Source of the DNA: Lysobacter sp. ISL-50 | Lineage (GTDB): Bacteria > Pseudomonadota > Gammaproteobacteria > Xanthomonadales > Xanthomonadaceae | NCBI RefSeq assembly: GCF_018612875.1 | Contig: NZ_JAGGRI010000037.1 | Coordinates: forward strand, 1-64,000 | Direction of reading: 5' to 3' | DNA: 64,000 nucleotides | In this document: positions 18,656 to 27,321 of the stretch, in pieces | Layout of the letters: each line of letters begins with the position of its first letter | Position numbering within the stretch: the stretch's first letter is position 1 | Notes under the pieces: model-generated | The model's database searches: none | Told to the model about the DNA's origin: nothing | What the model saw: the letters and a program-made list of their open reading frames with translations, nothing else | Position numbers and translations under genes: made by a program

Positions 18656-19588
18656 ATGCCCCTGCATCCGCAAGCCCAAGCCATGATCGAGGCCTATTCG
18701 CCCGATCCCGACCTCGACTATCGACAACTGGACGCCGCGCAACTGCGCGCGTCCTTCGCCATCCCCGAACCCGCCGCGCCGCCACGCGCCGACGTGGTCA
18801 TCGAACCCCTGAGCGCGCCGGGCCCGGCCGGGTCGATCGCGCTGCGGCTGTACCGCCCCGCCCCGGCCTCTGGCGATGCCGCCGCCCTGCCGATCACCGT
18901 CTATCTGCACGGCGGCGGCTTTGTCCTAGGCAGTCCCGACACCACCGACGGCCTGTGCCGCAGCCTGGCGGCGTGGGCGCGGACGCTGGTGGTGTCGGTG
19001 GATTACCGGCTCGCGCCGGAAGCGCCGTTTCCGGCCGGGCTCGACGACGCTTACGCGGCCTTGTGCTGGGTCGCCCGGCACGCCGGCGAATTCGGCGGCG
19101 ACGGCGAACGCATCGCCATCGCCGGCGACAGCTCGGGCGGCAATTTCGCCGCGGCGCTGGCGCAACGCGCGCGCAGCGACGGGCCGCGCCTGCGTCATCA
19201 GCTCTTGCTGTATCCGGTGCTCGACGCCGCCTGCGCCCATCCCTCGTATCGCGAATTCGCCGAAGGCTATTTCCTCAGCGCGCCGATGATGCAGTGGTAC
19301 TGGCGCCAGTACCTCGACGGCGCCGATCCGGCCGACCCGCGGGTGTCGCCGCTGCGCGCCGCGGACCTGCGCGATCTGCCGCCGGCGACGGTGTTCAGCG
19401 CCGAATACGACGTGCTGCGCGATGAGGCCGAGGCCTATGCGCAGGCGTTGATCGCGGCGGGCGTAGCGGTCTGCAGCCGGCGCTGGGACGGGCAGATCCA
19501 CGGTTTCATGCTGCAGCAAGGCCGCGTCGATGCCGCCGACACGGCGCTCGCGCAGGCCGCCGCGGCGCTGCGCGCGGCGTTCGCCTGA
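18656..19588 (+). CDS. Alpha/beta hydrolase, hormone-sensitive-lipase family esterase
   Basis: A 310-residue carboxylesterase, probably cytoplasmic as no signal peptide is seen. The family's oxyanion motif HGGGF begins at His85, the nucleophile elbow is GDSSGG (Ser159), the acid is in FSAEYDVLRDEAEAYAQ, and the catalytic His is in GQIHGFMLQQG. All four are intact and the length is normal for the family. YRLAPEAPFPAGLDDAYAALCWVARH is also diagnostic. It follows a LysR remnant, which may once have controlled it. Its natural ester is unknown. Confidence 0.93.
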   Translation: MPLHPQAQAMIEAYSPDPDLDYRQLDAAQLRASFAIPEPAAPPRADVVIEPLSAPGPAGSIALRLYRPAPASGDAAALPITVYLHGGGFVLGSPDTTDGLCRSLAAWARTLVVSVDYRLAPEAPFPAGLDDAYAALCWVARHAGEFGGDGERIAIAGDSSGGNFAAALAQRARSDGPRLRHQLLLYPVLDAACAHPSYREFAEGYFLSAPMMQWYWRQYLDGADPADPRVSPLRAADLRDLPPATVFSAEYDVLRDEAEAYAQALIAAGVAVCSRRWDGQIHGFMLQQGRVDAADTALAQAAAALRAAFA

Positions 19589-19621
19589 GCGCGGCACGCG
19601 GACAAAGCCTGGAAGGAAGAT

Positions 19622-19655
19622 GACCCTGCACCGCGTAGCGCCGCGGTGCAGGGTC
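19622..19655 (+). terminator. Strong hairpin after the esterase gene
   Basis: Two 14-base arms (19622-19635 and 19642-19655) are exact complements around a 6-base loop. It lies 33 bases past the esterase stop. There is no T-run after it, so it would be a factor-assisted or mRNA-stabilising 3' end rather than a classic intrinsic terminator. Confidence 0.5.
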
Positions 19656-19979
19656 GGAAGTGGCGGACGGTCACGGTACCGTCCCGCCACAAGCTGCCGC
19701 CGGCATCCTGGAGATATGACGGCGGTTCGACTGGGCCCAGTCATAAGCAAGAACGGCACAGGCGGCGCGCCCCCCTACCTCGGCCGGGCCACAGTCGTCG
19801 CGTAGTCGGCGCCGGAGGTAGGCGCGGCCGGAGCAGACCCGTAGGCGCGGCCGGAGCAAACCCGTCGGCGCGGGCCGCCAAGCCCGCGATCCAACCGGTA
19901 ATCGGCGTCCCGATCGCCCCGCCCTGTCGGCGTCCCGGATGCGGTTCGCGCCGCCCAGCGCCCGCGACCGCCTCCGCGA
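19656..19979. other. Gene-free region with short tandem repeat
   Basis: No credible gene is seen. At 19818-19863 a 23-base unit (GTAGGCGCGGCCGGAGCA followed by GACCC or AACCC) occurs twice in tandem, with a third partial copy starting at 19864. The region separates two convergent genes and has no evident promoter. Confidence 0.6.
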
Positions 19980-20504
19980 TCAGCCGCCCGGCTTCTTTTT
20001 CGACAACTCGGCCTTTTCCTGTTCGGTCAGCGCGCGATGGCCGTAGCTGATCACCCGCGTCATCCGCCATTGTCCGTCCTTGAGCGCCCACACCATCAGG
20101 AACTTGGCGCCGCCCTCGCACTTGCCGCTGCTCACTTCGCAGAAGCGGTGCTCGCCTTCCTCGATCGCGCCGTAGTCCTTGATCGGATAGACCTTCAGCG
20201 TTGCCGGCAACAACTCGCGGCGCACCTTGTCGCAGATGTATTTGCGGGTGTTGGACACGACCGTGGCGCGGTCGAAACTGGCGCCGCCCTTGTCGTGATA
20301 GAACTCGACGTCGGGCGAAAAATACTGTTCGAAGGTTTCCAGATCGCAACGGTTATAGGCATCGAACACCTTGCTGTCGAGCCCGGCGATGGTGTCGCGC
20401 AGCGCCTCGTCGGCGCTGAGTTCATCGGCCCTCGCGGCGGCGCCATACAGCGACAACGCGGCGGTAAGCACCGATGCGGCAAGCAGAAAACCCCGATCCT
20501 TCAT
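19980..20504 (-). CDS. Secreted NTF2-like (DUF4440-type) protein
   Basis: A 174-residue protein with a signal peptide (MKDRGFLLAASVLTAALSLYGAAARA), so periplasmic or extracellular. The mature domain (ALRDTIAGLDSKVFDAYNRCDLETFEQYFSPDVEFYHDKGG ... GQWRMTRVISYGHRAL) is a full-length SnoaL/DUF4440 NTF2-like fold, a small cone-shaped ligand or catalytic pocket. The start MKD is chosen because the upstream frame runs through the preceding gene antisense. It lies 74 bases after the beta-lactamase-like gene on the same strand, so the two are probably cotranscribed. Function unknown. Confidence 0.8.
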   Translation of the reverse strand: MKDRGFLLAASVLTAALSLYGAAARADELSADEALRDTIAGLDSKVFDAYNRCDLETFEQYFSPDVEFYHDKGGASFDRATVVSNTRKYICDKVRRELLPATLKVYPIKDYGAIEEGEHRFCEVSSGKCEGGAKFLMVWALKDGQWRMTRVISYGHRALTEQEKAELSKKKPGG

Positions 20505-20578
20505 GACGGATACATCCCTTGTGAAAACGGTGAGCGGCCATCGGCCGGAAACGAAATCCGCAGGCAACCTCGCGCGGC

Positions 20579-22252
20579 TCAGGATTTCTTCGCCGCCTTC
20601 GGCTGGCCGGATTTGGCCTCGGCATCCTTCGCCACCGGCGTCAACCGAAGATCCTGGAAATCGAAGCTGAAATCGGTCAAGGGCGAGATCGCCTCCATGC
20701 GCAGCTCGCGCACGTTCCCGTCCGGCGTCAGGGAGAAATTGAGGAAGGCGTCGGCGTTGAGCCAGCGCTGATCCCAGCGCACGATGAAGGTGTCGTGCTG
20801 CCAGTGGCTGAGCTCGCCGACCAGATCCTTGGTGCGGCCGAAACGCACCCGCAATTTGCCGCCCGCGGCCGGCTCGATGAACACATCGCCGTACCACGGA
20901 TCGCGATACGCGCCGGCGTAGCCCGACAGCGGCAGCGAGGGTTTGGATTTGGCGTCGCGCGCGGCGAGGTGCTTGTTCCAATCCTCATCGGCCTTGTCGT
21001 GGCTCTTGGCCAGGGCGGCGGCATAGGCCGCGTTCCAGTCGGTTTTCGGCGCGTCCAGATACGCGTCGAGCGCGCGCAGCGTCACTGCCTGGAACGCGCC
21101 GCCGAGTTCGGCGTTGGTCAACACCACCACGCCGAGTTTCTGCTCGGGCAGCAAGGTCACCCGCGAAACCATGCCCGGCCAGCCGCCGGTATGCCAGACC
21201 AACTTCTTGCCGCGATAGTCGGTGAGCTGCCAGCCTTCGCCGTAACCGGAGAAATTCGGCTTGACCGGCGCCAGTTCCGGCACCGCCGGTTCCGAAATCG
21301 CAATCGGCGTCACCACCGACCACATCTCGCGCTGGCGCTTGGCGCTGAACAAACGTTGTTCCTCGCCGCCTTCGCGGCCATAGACGCCGCCGTCGAGCTG
21401 CATGCGCATCCATTTGCTCATGTTGTGCACGCTGGAATACAGCCCGCCGGCGCCGGCGACGTTCGACCAGCTCATGCGCGGCGCGGTCTGCAACATCTTG
21501 AAATCGGCCTTGGCATGGCCGCTGGCGACGTTGTCGCCGGCGCGCAGCGCATCGGCGTTGTAGCGGGTTTCGTCCATGCCCAGCGGCTTGAAGATGCGCT
21601 GGTCGAGAAACTCGCGATAGCTGCGGCCGCTGGCTTTCTCGACCACCAGCTGAGCGACGCCGTAGAGAATATTGTCGTAGGCGTACTGGCCGCGAAAACC
21701 GCCGCTCAGCGGCACTTCGGCCAAGCGCCGCGCGACCTCTTCGTTACTGTAGTCGGTGCCGGGCCAAAACAGCAGATCGCCCGCGCCCAGGCCCAGGCCG
21801 CTGCGGTGCGCGAGCAGATCGCGCACGCGCATCTCGCGGGTCACGTAGGGATCGGCCATGCGGAACCACGGCAGATGGTCGATCACCCGATCGTCGAGAC
21901 TGAGCTTGCCGTCGTCGGCCAGCATCGACAGCGAGGCCGAGGTGAAGGCCTTGGTGTTGGAGGCGATGGCGAACAAGGTGTGGGCATCGACCGGCTCGGA
22001 CTTGCCCAGCTCGCGCACGCCGTAGCCGCGTTCGAGCACGATGCGCCCGTCCTTGACGATGGCCACGGCGATGCCCGGCACTTCGAATTGCTTGCGCACC
22101 GATTCGACGTAGGCGTCGAAATCCCGCAGTTGTTCCGGCAGCGGCGGCTCGGCGGCGGCGGCGGTGTTGACGGGCGTTTGCGCGGCCGCAGCCGCGGCGC
22201 TCACGCAGATCAGCAATCCGGCGCCGTGCGCCTTCCAGTCGGTGGCTCGCAT
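20579..22252 (-). CDS. Secreted serine hydrolase, class C beta-lactamase-like
   Basis: A 557-residue member of the AmpC/penicillin-binding-protein-like hydrolase superfamily, secreted by a signal peptide (ICVSAAAAAAQ). The active-site motifs are present and in order: SNTK (Ser98, Lys101), YDN (Tyr192, in place of YxN) and HTGG (His354). The extra C-terminal 150 residues (SGYAGAYRDPWYGDVFIEP...) resemble the DUF3471 beta-barrel domain seen in many peptidase-like members. Such enzymes more often hydrolyse D-amino-acid peptides or esters than beta-lactam drugs, so it should not be read as a resistance gene. The secreted NTF2-like gene follows. It is divergent from the flavoprotein gene. Confidence 0.9.
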   Translation of the reverse strand: MRATDWKAHGAGLLICVSAAAAAAQTPVNTAAAAEPPLPEQLRDFDAYVESVRKQFEVPGIAVAIVKDGRIVLERGYGVRELGKSEPVDAHTLFAIASNTKAFTSASLSMLADDGKLSLDDRVIDHLPWFRMADPYVTREMRVRDLLAHRSGLGLGAGDLLFWPGTDYSNEEVARRLAEVPLSGGFRGQYAYDNILYGVAQLVVEKASGRSYREFLDQRIFKPLGMDETRYNADALRAGDNVASGHAKADFKMLQTAPRMSWSNVAGAGGLYSSVHNMSKWMRMQLDGGVYGREGGEEQRLFSAKRQREMWSVVTPIAISEPAVPELAPVKPNFSGYGEGWQLTDYRGKKLVWHTGGWPGMVSRVTLLPEQKLGVVVLTNAELGGAFQAVTLRALDAYLDAPKTDWNAAYAAALAKSHDKADEDWNKHLAARDAKSKPSLPLSGYAGAYRDPWYGDVFIEPAAGGKLRVRFGRTKDLVGELSHWQHDTFIVRWDQRWLNADAFLNFSLTPDGNVRELRMEAISPLTDFSFDFQDLRLTPVAKDAEAKSGQPKAAKKS

Positions 22253-22450
22253 CGTTTCAAGACCCTGGCAATCGGCAAGTCGCCCACTCTCGGCGATCGC
22301 GCGGCGCGGCACCAGAGGCCGGAAGTTGGGTGGCACCGGGCGTCCAGACCGGGCAGGCCGGCGGCCGGCGGCGCGCGCGCGGCATAATGCGCCGTCGCCC
22401 GTTGTCGGTTTCCGCCGGCGCTCGTTTCTTCGTACCCGGTTGATCCGCCC

Positions 22451-23719
22451 ATGCCCACCCCGCCCGTCTCCACCCTGCTCCCGCTGCCCGGCTTGGCCGT
22501 GATCGGCGGCGGCCCGGCCGGCCTGATGGCCGCGCAGGCCGCGCGCGCGATGGGCGTGGAGGTGGATGTGTTCGAGGCCAAGGGCTCGGTCGGCCGCAAG
22601 TTTCTGATCGCCGGCAAGGGCGGGCTCAATCTGACCCACGGCGAACCGCGCCCGGCCTTCGACCACCGCTACGGCCGGCGCAGCGCGGCGATCGCGCACT
22701 GGCTCGACCAATTCGACGCCGACGCCCTGCGCGAGTGGGCGCGCGGTTTCGGCGTGGAGACCTACCTCGGCAGTTCCGGCCGCGTGTTTCCGATGGACCG
22801 CAAGGCCGCGCCGTTGCTGCGTGGCTGGGTGCGGCGCCTGCGCGAGGACGGCGTGCGCTTCCACGTGCAGCATCGCTGCATCGGTTGGAGCCAGGACGGC
22901 GCGCTGCGTTTCGACACGCCGTCGGGCCTGGTGCATGCGCGCGCACGCGCGAGCGTATTCGCGCTGGGCGGCGGCAGTTGGCCGGAACTGGGCTCCGACG
23001 GCGCCTGGACCGAGTGGATGAGCGAACGCGGCGTGGACATCGCACCCTTGCAGCCGTCCAACTGCGGTTTCGACATCGGCTGGAGCGCGCACTTCGCCGA
23101 GCGCCATGCCGGCGCGCCGCTCAAGCCGGTGATCGCGCATTGGCGCGACGGCGATGGCATCGAGCGATCGCTGCAGGGCGAATGCGTGGTCACCGCCACC
23201 GGCATCGAGGGCAGCCTGGTGTACGCCTTGTCGGCGACGCTGCGCGATGCGATCGCGGCGCAGGGTTCGGCCGTGCTCGAACTCGATCTTGCGCCCGGAC
23301 GCGACCTTACGCGTTTGCAACACGATTTCGCCCAGCCGCGGCGCGGCCGCAGCGTCGGCGAGCATCTGCGCCGGCAGACCGGCCTGGACGGCGTCAAAGC
23401 CGCGCTGGTGTTCGAGGTCTTGGGCAAGGACGGATTGAACGATGCGGCGGTGGTCGCGCGCACGATCAAGCGTTTGCCGTTACGCCTGCGCAGCGCGCGC
23501 CCGATCGCGGAAGCGATCAGCAGCGCCGGTGGCGTGCGGCTGGAAGCGATGGATTCCGCGCTGCGGGTGTCGGCGCTGGCGAACGATGTTTTTTGCGCGG
23601 GGGAAATGCTGGATTGGGAGGCGCCGACTGGCGGCTATTTGCTCACTGCGTGTTTCGCCAGTGGCTTGATCGCGGGGCGGGCTGCGGCGAAGCGGCTATC
23701 GGAAACGCAGCCAGCCTGA
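22451..23719 (+). CDS. HI0933/YhiN-type FAD-dependent flavoprotein
   Basis: A 422-residue cytoplasmic flavoprotein. The N-terminal dinucleotide fold reads LAVIGGGPAGLMAAQAARAMGVEVDVFEAK, followed by the family signature KFLIAGKGGLNLTH. The C-terminal part has AISSAGGVRLEAMD and NDVFCAGEMLDWEAPTGGYLLTACFASGLIAGRAA, which are typical of the HI0933-like family (the shorter TIGR03862 branch). The reaction is not established. The gene ends 15 bases before a repeat element. Confidence 0.9.
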   Translation: MPTPPVSTLLPLPGLAVIGGGPAGLMAAQAARAMGVEVDVFEAKGSVGRKFLIAGKGGLNLTHGEPRPAFDHRYGRRSAAIAHWLDQFDADALREWARGFGVETYLGSSGRVFPMDRKAAPLLRGWVRRLREDGVRFHVQHRCIGWSQDGALRFDTPSGLVHARARASVFALGGGSWPELGSDGAWTEWMSERGVDIAPLQPSNCGFDIGWSAHFAERHAGAPLKPVIAHWRDGDGIERSLQGECVVTATGIEGSLVYALSATLRDAIAAQGSAVLELDLAPGRDLTRLQHDFAQPRRGRSVGEHLRRQTGLDGVKAALVFEVLGKDGLNDAAVVARTIKRLPLRLRSARPIAEAISSAGGVRLEAMDSALRVSALANDVFCAGEMLDWEAPTGGYLLTACFASGLIAGRAAAKRLSETQPA

Positions 23720-23736
23720 GCCCCAAAACGAGTTCC

Positions 23737-23872
23737 CCCCTTTGAAAAAGGGGGGCCAGGGGGGATTCGCTTTTGCTCTAAGCAACAGCAAAAGCAAATC
23801 CCCCGGCGCAGCAGGCAGCGCCCTCTTCGTCAATCAACGCCGGGCGCCAGCCCCCTTTTTCAAAGGGGGCGA
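23737..23872. repeat. Two-module palindromic intergenic repeat, copy 2
   Basis: Same two modules as at 4278-4446, here as the reverse complement of the canonical order. The outer hairpins are CCCCCCTTTGAAAAAGGGGGG and its partner. The inner arms are GGGGGATTCGCTTTTGCT and AGCAAAAGCAAATCCCCC around a 9-base loop. The whole element can fold into one long cruciform. It sits between convergent genes. Confidence 0.8.
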
Positions 23873-23918
23873 AGTTGTGCGGCTTCGAGTGGATCGGGCA
23901 ACGCAGCGACGAAACGCC

Positions 23919-24548
23919 TTACGACGCCGCCTTCTCCACCGCCTTGCCCATATAGAACATCGACGCGCACAAGCCCACGCCCTGCGCCGTCGCCGCCGGC
24001 AGATCGCCGCCCTGCAGCGCCATCAGCTTGACCACATCGCCCGTGGGTTCGCTGACTTTGGCCAACGCGATGAAACCCGTCGGCGTAGTGCCGCAGAACG
24101 CATTGGCCGGCGTTTCCTTCGGCGGCGTCTGCTCGATCACCCGGCGCAGTTCCACCGTCTGGCTGGCTTCGACCTGCATGGTCGCGCCATAGGTCTGGCC
24201 GGCCGAGTACTGGTCGCCGCCGCGCACGATCGCCACGCGCTCGGTCTTGTACAGCGAGCCGTTCTCGCCCTTGAGCTCCAGATCGTCGATGGTCAGCTTG
24301 CCGGTGGTGGCCTGCGCCACCGGATTGCCGGGTTCGAACACGCCCAGCGCCACCGGCGTGAGCATCGGCGGCGAGGCGCGCGAGACCGGATCGGCGTCCG
24401 GATCGGGCACGGCCTGCGGCGGCGGCGGCGGAGCGGCGGTGGTTTCCTGCGGGGCGGCAGTGTTGACCGGCGCGCTCTGGCTGCAGGCGGCCAACGCCAG
24501 AACGGCGAGCGCGAGCAGACTCAGAGCGGGGAACGAGCGTCGGTTCAT
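23919..24548 (-). CDS. Putative lipoprotein of unknown function (209 aa)
   Basis: The signal MNRRSFPALSLLALAVLALAAC ends in a perfect lipobox (LAAC, Cys22), so this is a membrane-anchored lipoprotein. A Pro-rich linker (PPPPPQAVPDPDADP) precedes a beta-rich domain (GKLTIDDLELKGENGSLYKTERVAIVRGGDQYS) and a C-terminal part with FCGTTPTGFIALAK and VGLCASMFYMGKA. No family was recognised. It is transcribed alone and lies beside the repeat element. Confidence 0.75.
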   Translation of the reverse strand: MNRRSFPALSLLALAVLALAACSQSAPVNTAAPQETTAAPPPPPQAVPDPDADPVSRASPPMLTPVALGVFEPGNPVAQATTGKLTIDDLELKGENGSLYKTERVAIVRGGDQYSAGQTYGATMQVEASQTVELRRVIEQTPPKETPANAFCGTTPTGFIALAKVSEPTGDVVKLMALQGGDLPAATAQGVGLCASMFYMGKAVEKAAS

Positions 24549-24721
24549 CGAGGGTCCTCAATTCGATTCAAATTCGGCCGGCAACGGCAACCGGCCTGGC
24601 GTCCATCGGCAACGCGAAGGGGACCCGGCGCGCGGGCGCCGGCGCGATGCGAACGCGCAGCCTAACCGCAGGCCGCGTTTGGACGGGTTAATAGTTTGTA
24701 ATAAATGGCAAAAATTGCCGA

Positions 24722-25462
24722 TCAGGCGGCCGCGTCGCGCAAAGGCCGCAACTGCGGGTCCAGCGCCACGCGTTCGTCGAAGACGAAGCAATGGCCCTGA
24801 TAGTGCTTGCCGCCGACGCGCTCGAAGTAACCCAGGATGCCGCCGTCGAGCTGGAGCACGTTGTCCATGCCGTCCGCGCGCAGCCACAACGCGGCTTTTT
24901 CGCAGCGGATTCCGCCGGTGCAGAAGCTGACCACGGTGGCGTCGCGCAAGGCTTCGCGGTGCGGCGCGAGCGCTTCGGGCAACTCGGTGAAGTTGTCGAT
25001 CGGCAGGGTCAGCGCGTGTTCGAAACTGCCGTAGCCGACCTCTTCGCGATTGCGCGTATCCAGCAACACGACGCGGCGGCCGTCGTCATCGACGCCGCGG
25101 TCGAGCCAGCGTTCGAGTGTGCCGGGCGTCACAGTCGGCGCGCGTTCTTGCAGCGGCGAGGCCTGATCGCGGCGGAACGCGATGATCTCGCGCTTGACCT
25201 TGACCTTGAGCCGGGCGAACGGCTGGGACTGGCTGTGGCTGTACTTCACCGCCAGCGTCTGGAAACGCGGGTCGGCGCGCAGGCCATCGAGCAGGGTTTC
25301 GATGGCCGCGGCCGGGCCGGCCAGGAACAGGTTGATGCCCTCGCCCGCGACCAGCGCGGTGCCCCGCAGTTGCAGGGTCTCGGCCTGTTCACGCAATTGC
25401 CGGGCGAGCTGCGGCGGATCGTCGATGACGGTGAAATGGTAGGCGGCGATGTTGACGATCAT
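24722..25462 (-). CDS. trhO: tRNA uridine(34) hydroxylase TrhO (rhodanese-type)
   Basis: A 246-residue enzyme that makes 5-hydroxyuridine at the wobble position of certain tRNAs in an oxygen-dependent reaction. An N-terminal acylphosphatase-like domain (AAYHFTVIDD..., GTALVAGEGINLFLAG) leads into a rhodanese domain with the family loop CTGGIRCEKA (Cys181), followed by DNVLQLDGGILGYFERVGG and the C-terminal GHCFVFDERVALD. All are features of the TrhO/YceA family. It is somewhat shorter than E. coli TrhO, lacking a long C-terminal extension. Cytoplasmic. Confidence 0.92.
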   Translation of the reverse strand: MIVNIAAYHFTVIDDPPQLARQLREQAETLQLRGTALVAGEGINLFLAGPAAAIETLLDGLRADPRFQTLAVKYSHSQSQPFARLKVKVKREIIAFRRDQASPLQERAPTVTPGTLERWLDRGVDDDGRRVVLLDTRNREEVGYGSFEHALTLPIDNFTELPEALAPHREALRDATVVSFCTGGIRCEKAALWLRADGMDNVLQLDGGILGYFERVGGKHYQGHCFVFDERVALDPQLRPLRDAAA

Positions 25463-25680
25463 GCCGCCATTCTAAAGCACCCCCGGGCGGCGGCGCCTTT
25501 GCGAGCCTGACACGGTCGCGCTGGGCCGAAGCTGAACCGCGCCGCGAACCTTCCGCGACAGCCGCGGTCCCAAGTTTTGCGTGGCCGTATCGCGAAGGCT
25601 GATAAAGCCGACGGACCGCGCAGACGCCGCGGCAAGGGCCCGGCGTCGCCCCGACATCTGCGCCATAAGGAGGCGTTTGC

Positions 25681-25992
25681 ATGAAGATTCAGCTCAACAC
25701 CGACCATCACCTGCGCGGCGACGAATCGCTGACCCACCACGTCGAAGGCGTGATCGATCACAGCCTGAGCCGCTTCCGCGACCAGGTCACGCGGGTGGAA
25801 GTGCATTTGCGCGACGTCAACGGCCCCAAGGCCGGCGGCGGCGACAAGCACTGCGCGATGGAAGCGCGGCTGGAAGGCCGACCGCCCGTGGCCGTGACCG
25901 AAGACGCCGCCACCATGCGCGGCGCGATCAGCGGCGCGGCGCGCAAGTTGCAGCGGGTGTTGGACAGTTCGCTGGGGCGATTGTCGGGTTGA
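25681..25992 (+). CDS. RaiA/HPF-like ribosome-associated protein
   Basis: A 103-residue protein with the fold of ribosome hibernation factors: strand-helix-strand-strand-strand-helix (MKIQLNTDHHLRGDESLTHHVEGVIDHSLSRFRDQVTRVEVHLRDVNGPK ... MEARLEGRPPVAVTEDAATMRGAISGAARKLQRVL). Members bind the small ribosomal subunit and silence translation in stress or stationary phase. This variant is distant from the canonical proteins, lacking several basic residues, so the role is likely but not certain. A near-ideal TAAGGAGG ribosome binding site precedes the ATG, which suggests strong expression. Confidence 0.8.
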   Translation: MKIQLNTDHHLRGDESLTHHVEGVIDHSLSRFRDQVTRVEVHLRDVNGPKAGGGDKHCAMEARLEGRPPVAVTEDAATMRGAISGAARKLQRVLDSSLGRLSG

Positions 25993-26138
25993 GTCAGGTA
26001 CCTGTCGCAGTGACCTTCGCCGCCGCTTTCATTTCATCGCGGCGGATGAGGCGCTGCGATGTTCTATTCGCAAGCGGCCGGTCCGGAAGAGATCGCTCTG
26101 GATGAGGCTGCTGGGTAATCAGGTGAGATATCGCAACA

Positions 26139-26168
26139 AACGGCCGCTGCGTCATCGCAGCGGCCGTT
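26139..26168 (-). terminator. Intrinsic terminator for the HD-domain gene
   Basis: A 13-base perfect stem (AACGGCCGCTGCG and its complement) with a 4-base loop lies 24 bases past the HD gene's stop. Read on the minus strand it is followed by GTTTGTTGC, a weak U tract. Confidence 0.75.
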
Positions 26169-26192
26169 CTGGTTTTCAGGCGCGGCGCGCGC

Positions 26193-26858
26193 TCAACGCT
26201 TGGTCGTGATCGAACGCCGCAAGTTGTTGCGCGCGGCCGCGTCGAAGCGCTGGTGGTAGTAATCGCTGAGGAAGATCCGCTCGCGTTTCAGCAGCCCTTT
26301 GAGAAAGCGCCGGCGATTGAGCCGGAACAGCGGCCCCGGCACGTGGCCGCGGTACTCTGAAGCGATGCCGCGGTCGTAAGCGTCGAACGCCGCCGGCTCG
26401 GCGCCGAGGATGGCCATGTCGCCGTCGAGGAACAGGCGGGTTTGTTCGTCGACATCGTCGCGCGCGATCGCGCCGTGGCGCGCGGTGAGTTCGATCAGTT
26501 CGACGACGCGGTCGCTGTCGATGCCGGCGCCGCCCATCCAGCGCGCGATGTGTTCGCGCGCTAGCAGCGCCGAGCGCGCTTCGTTGTCTCGGCGTCCGGC
26601 TTCGTAGATGGCATCGTGGTACAGCACCGCCAGCGCGACCTCGCGCGGCTGCGTCCAGCCGGGGCCGGCGGCGACGTCGGCGTAATGGCGCAGCACTTCG
26701 GCGACGTGGCCGATGTTGTGGTAAGCGCGCGGCGGTGTGGCGTAGGCGGCTTCGAGCGCGGCGCGCTGCTCGGGCGCCAGCTGCAATGGCAACTGCGCCA
26801 GCGCGGTTTCGGGCAGGCGGTCTTTGGAATCGGACGAAGCGGCGGCGGTTTCGGACAT
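26193..26858 (-). CDS. HD-domain metal-dependent phosphohydrolase-like protein
   Basis: A 221-residue predicted HD-superfamily phosphohydrolase (COG4339-like). Metal ligands are visible as RAYHNIGH near residue 45, YHDAIYEAG near residue 80 and the later ELIELTARHG and FLDGDMAILGA. Substrate unknown but likely a nucleotide or phosphorylated metabolite. Two ATGs are possible: the one at 26858 (MSETAAASS) is used, and one 11 codons further upstream (26891) is equally open. No good ribosome binding site distinguishes them. Further upstream the frame runs only through repeat sequence and is not coding. Confidence 0.8.
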   Translation of the reverse strand: MSETAAASSDSKDRLPETALAQLPLQLAPEQRAALEAAYATPPRAYHNIGHVAEVLRHYADVAAGPGWTQPREVALAVLYHDAIYEAGRRDNEARSALLAREHIARWMGGAGIDSDRVVELIELTARHGAIARDDVDEQTRLFLDGDMAILGAEPAAFDAYDRGIASEYRGHVPGPLFRLNRRRFLKGLLKRERIFLSDYYHQRFDAAARNNLRRSITTKR

Positions 26859-26979
26859 AGCGGCGAGGCTGCTGCCAAGGGGTGCAGGCATCTTGGCATT
26901 TTTGCCGTTGTCGCGGCGTGGCGGTTGTGTTGGCGTGTCGCAACGCGACCGCACACCGACAATCGCCCCTTCGACAAAT

Positions 26980-27294
26980 CGCCCCCTTTGAAAAAGGGGG
27001 CTGGCGCCTGCGTTGTACGAAGCGTTGGGACGCTTGAATGCGCCGGGGGATTTGCTTTTGGAGCGAAGAGCGAATCCCCCCTGCCCCCCTTTTTCAAAGG
27101 GGGGAACAGCACGGGCTTCGGGTGGGAGATTGGATCGGCGCGACGACAAATCGCCCCCTTTGAAAAAGGGGGCTGGCGCCTGCGTTGTACGAAGCACCAG
27201 GACGCTTGAATGCGCCGGGGGATTTGCTTTTGGAGCAAAAAGCGAAATCCCCCCTGCCCCCTTTTTCAAAGGGGGGAACAGCACGGGCTTCGGG
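26980..27294. repeat. Tandem pair of the two-module palindromic repeat, copies 3 and 4
   Basis: Copies at 26981-27116 and 27152-27294 are near-identical direct repeats, each running from GCCCCCTTTGAAAAAGGGGGC to CCCCTTTTTCAAAGGGGGGA and ACGGGCTTCGG. They differ by small changes such as GCGTTGGGAC versus GCACCAGGAC in the linker. This tandem shows how copy 1 could be a fragment of a once-tandem unit. The region has no gene. Confidence 0.85.
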
Positions 27295-27321
27295 GGAACA
27301 GGGCGTCGCTCCATCGTCGCG

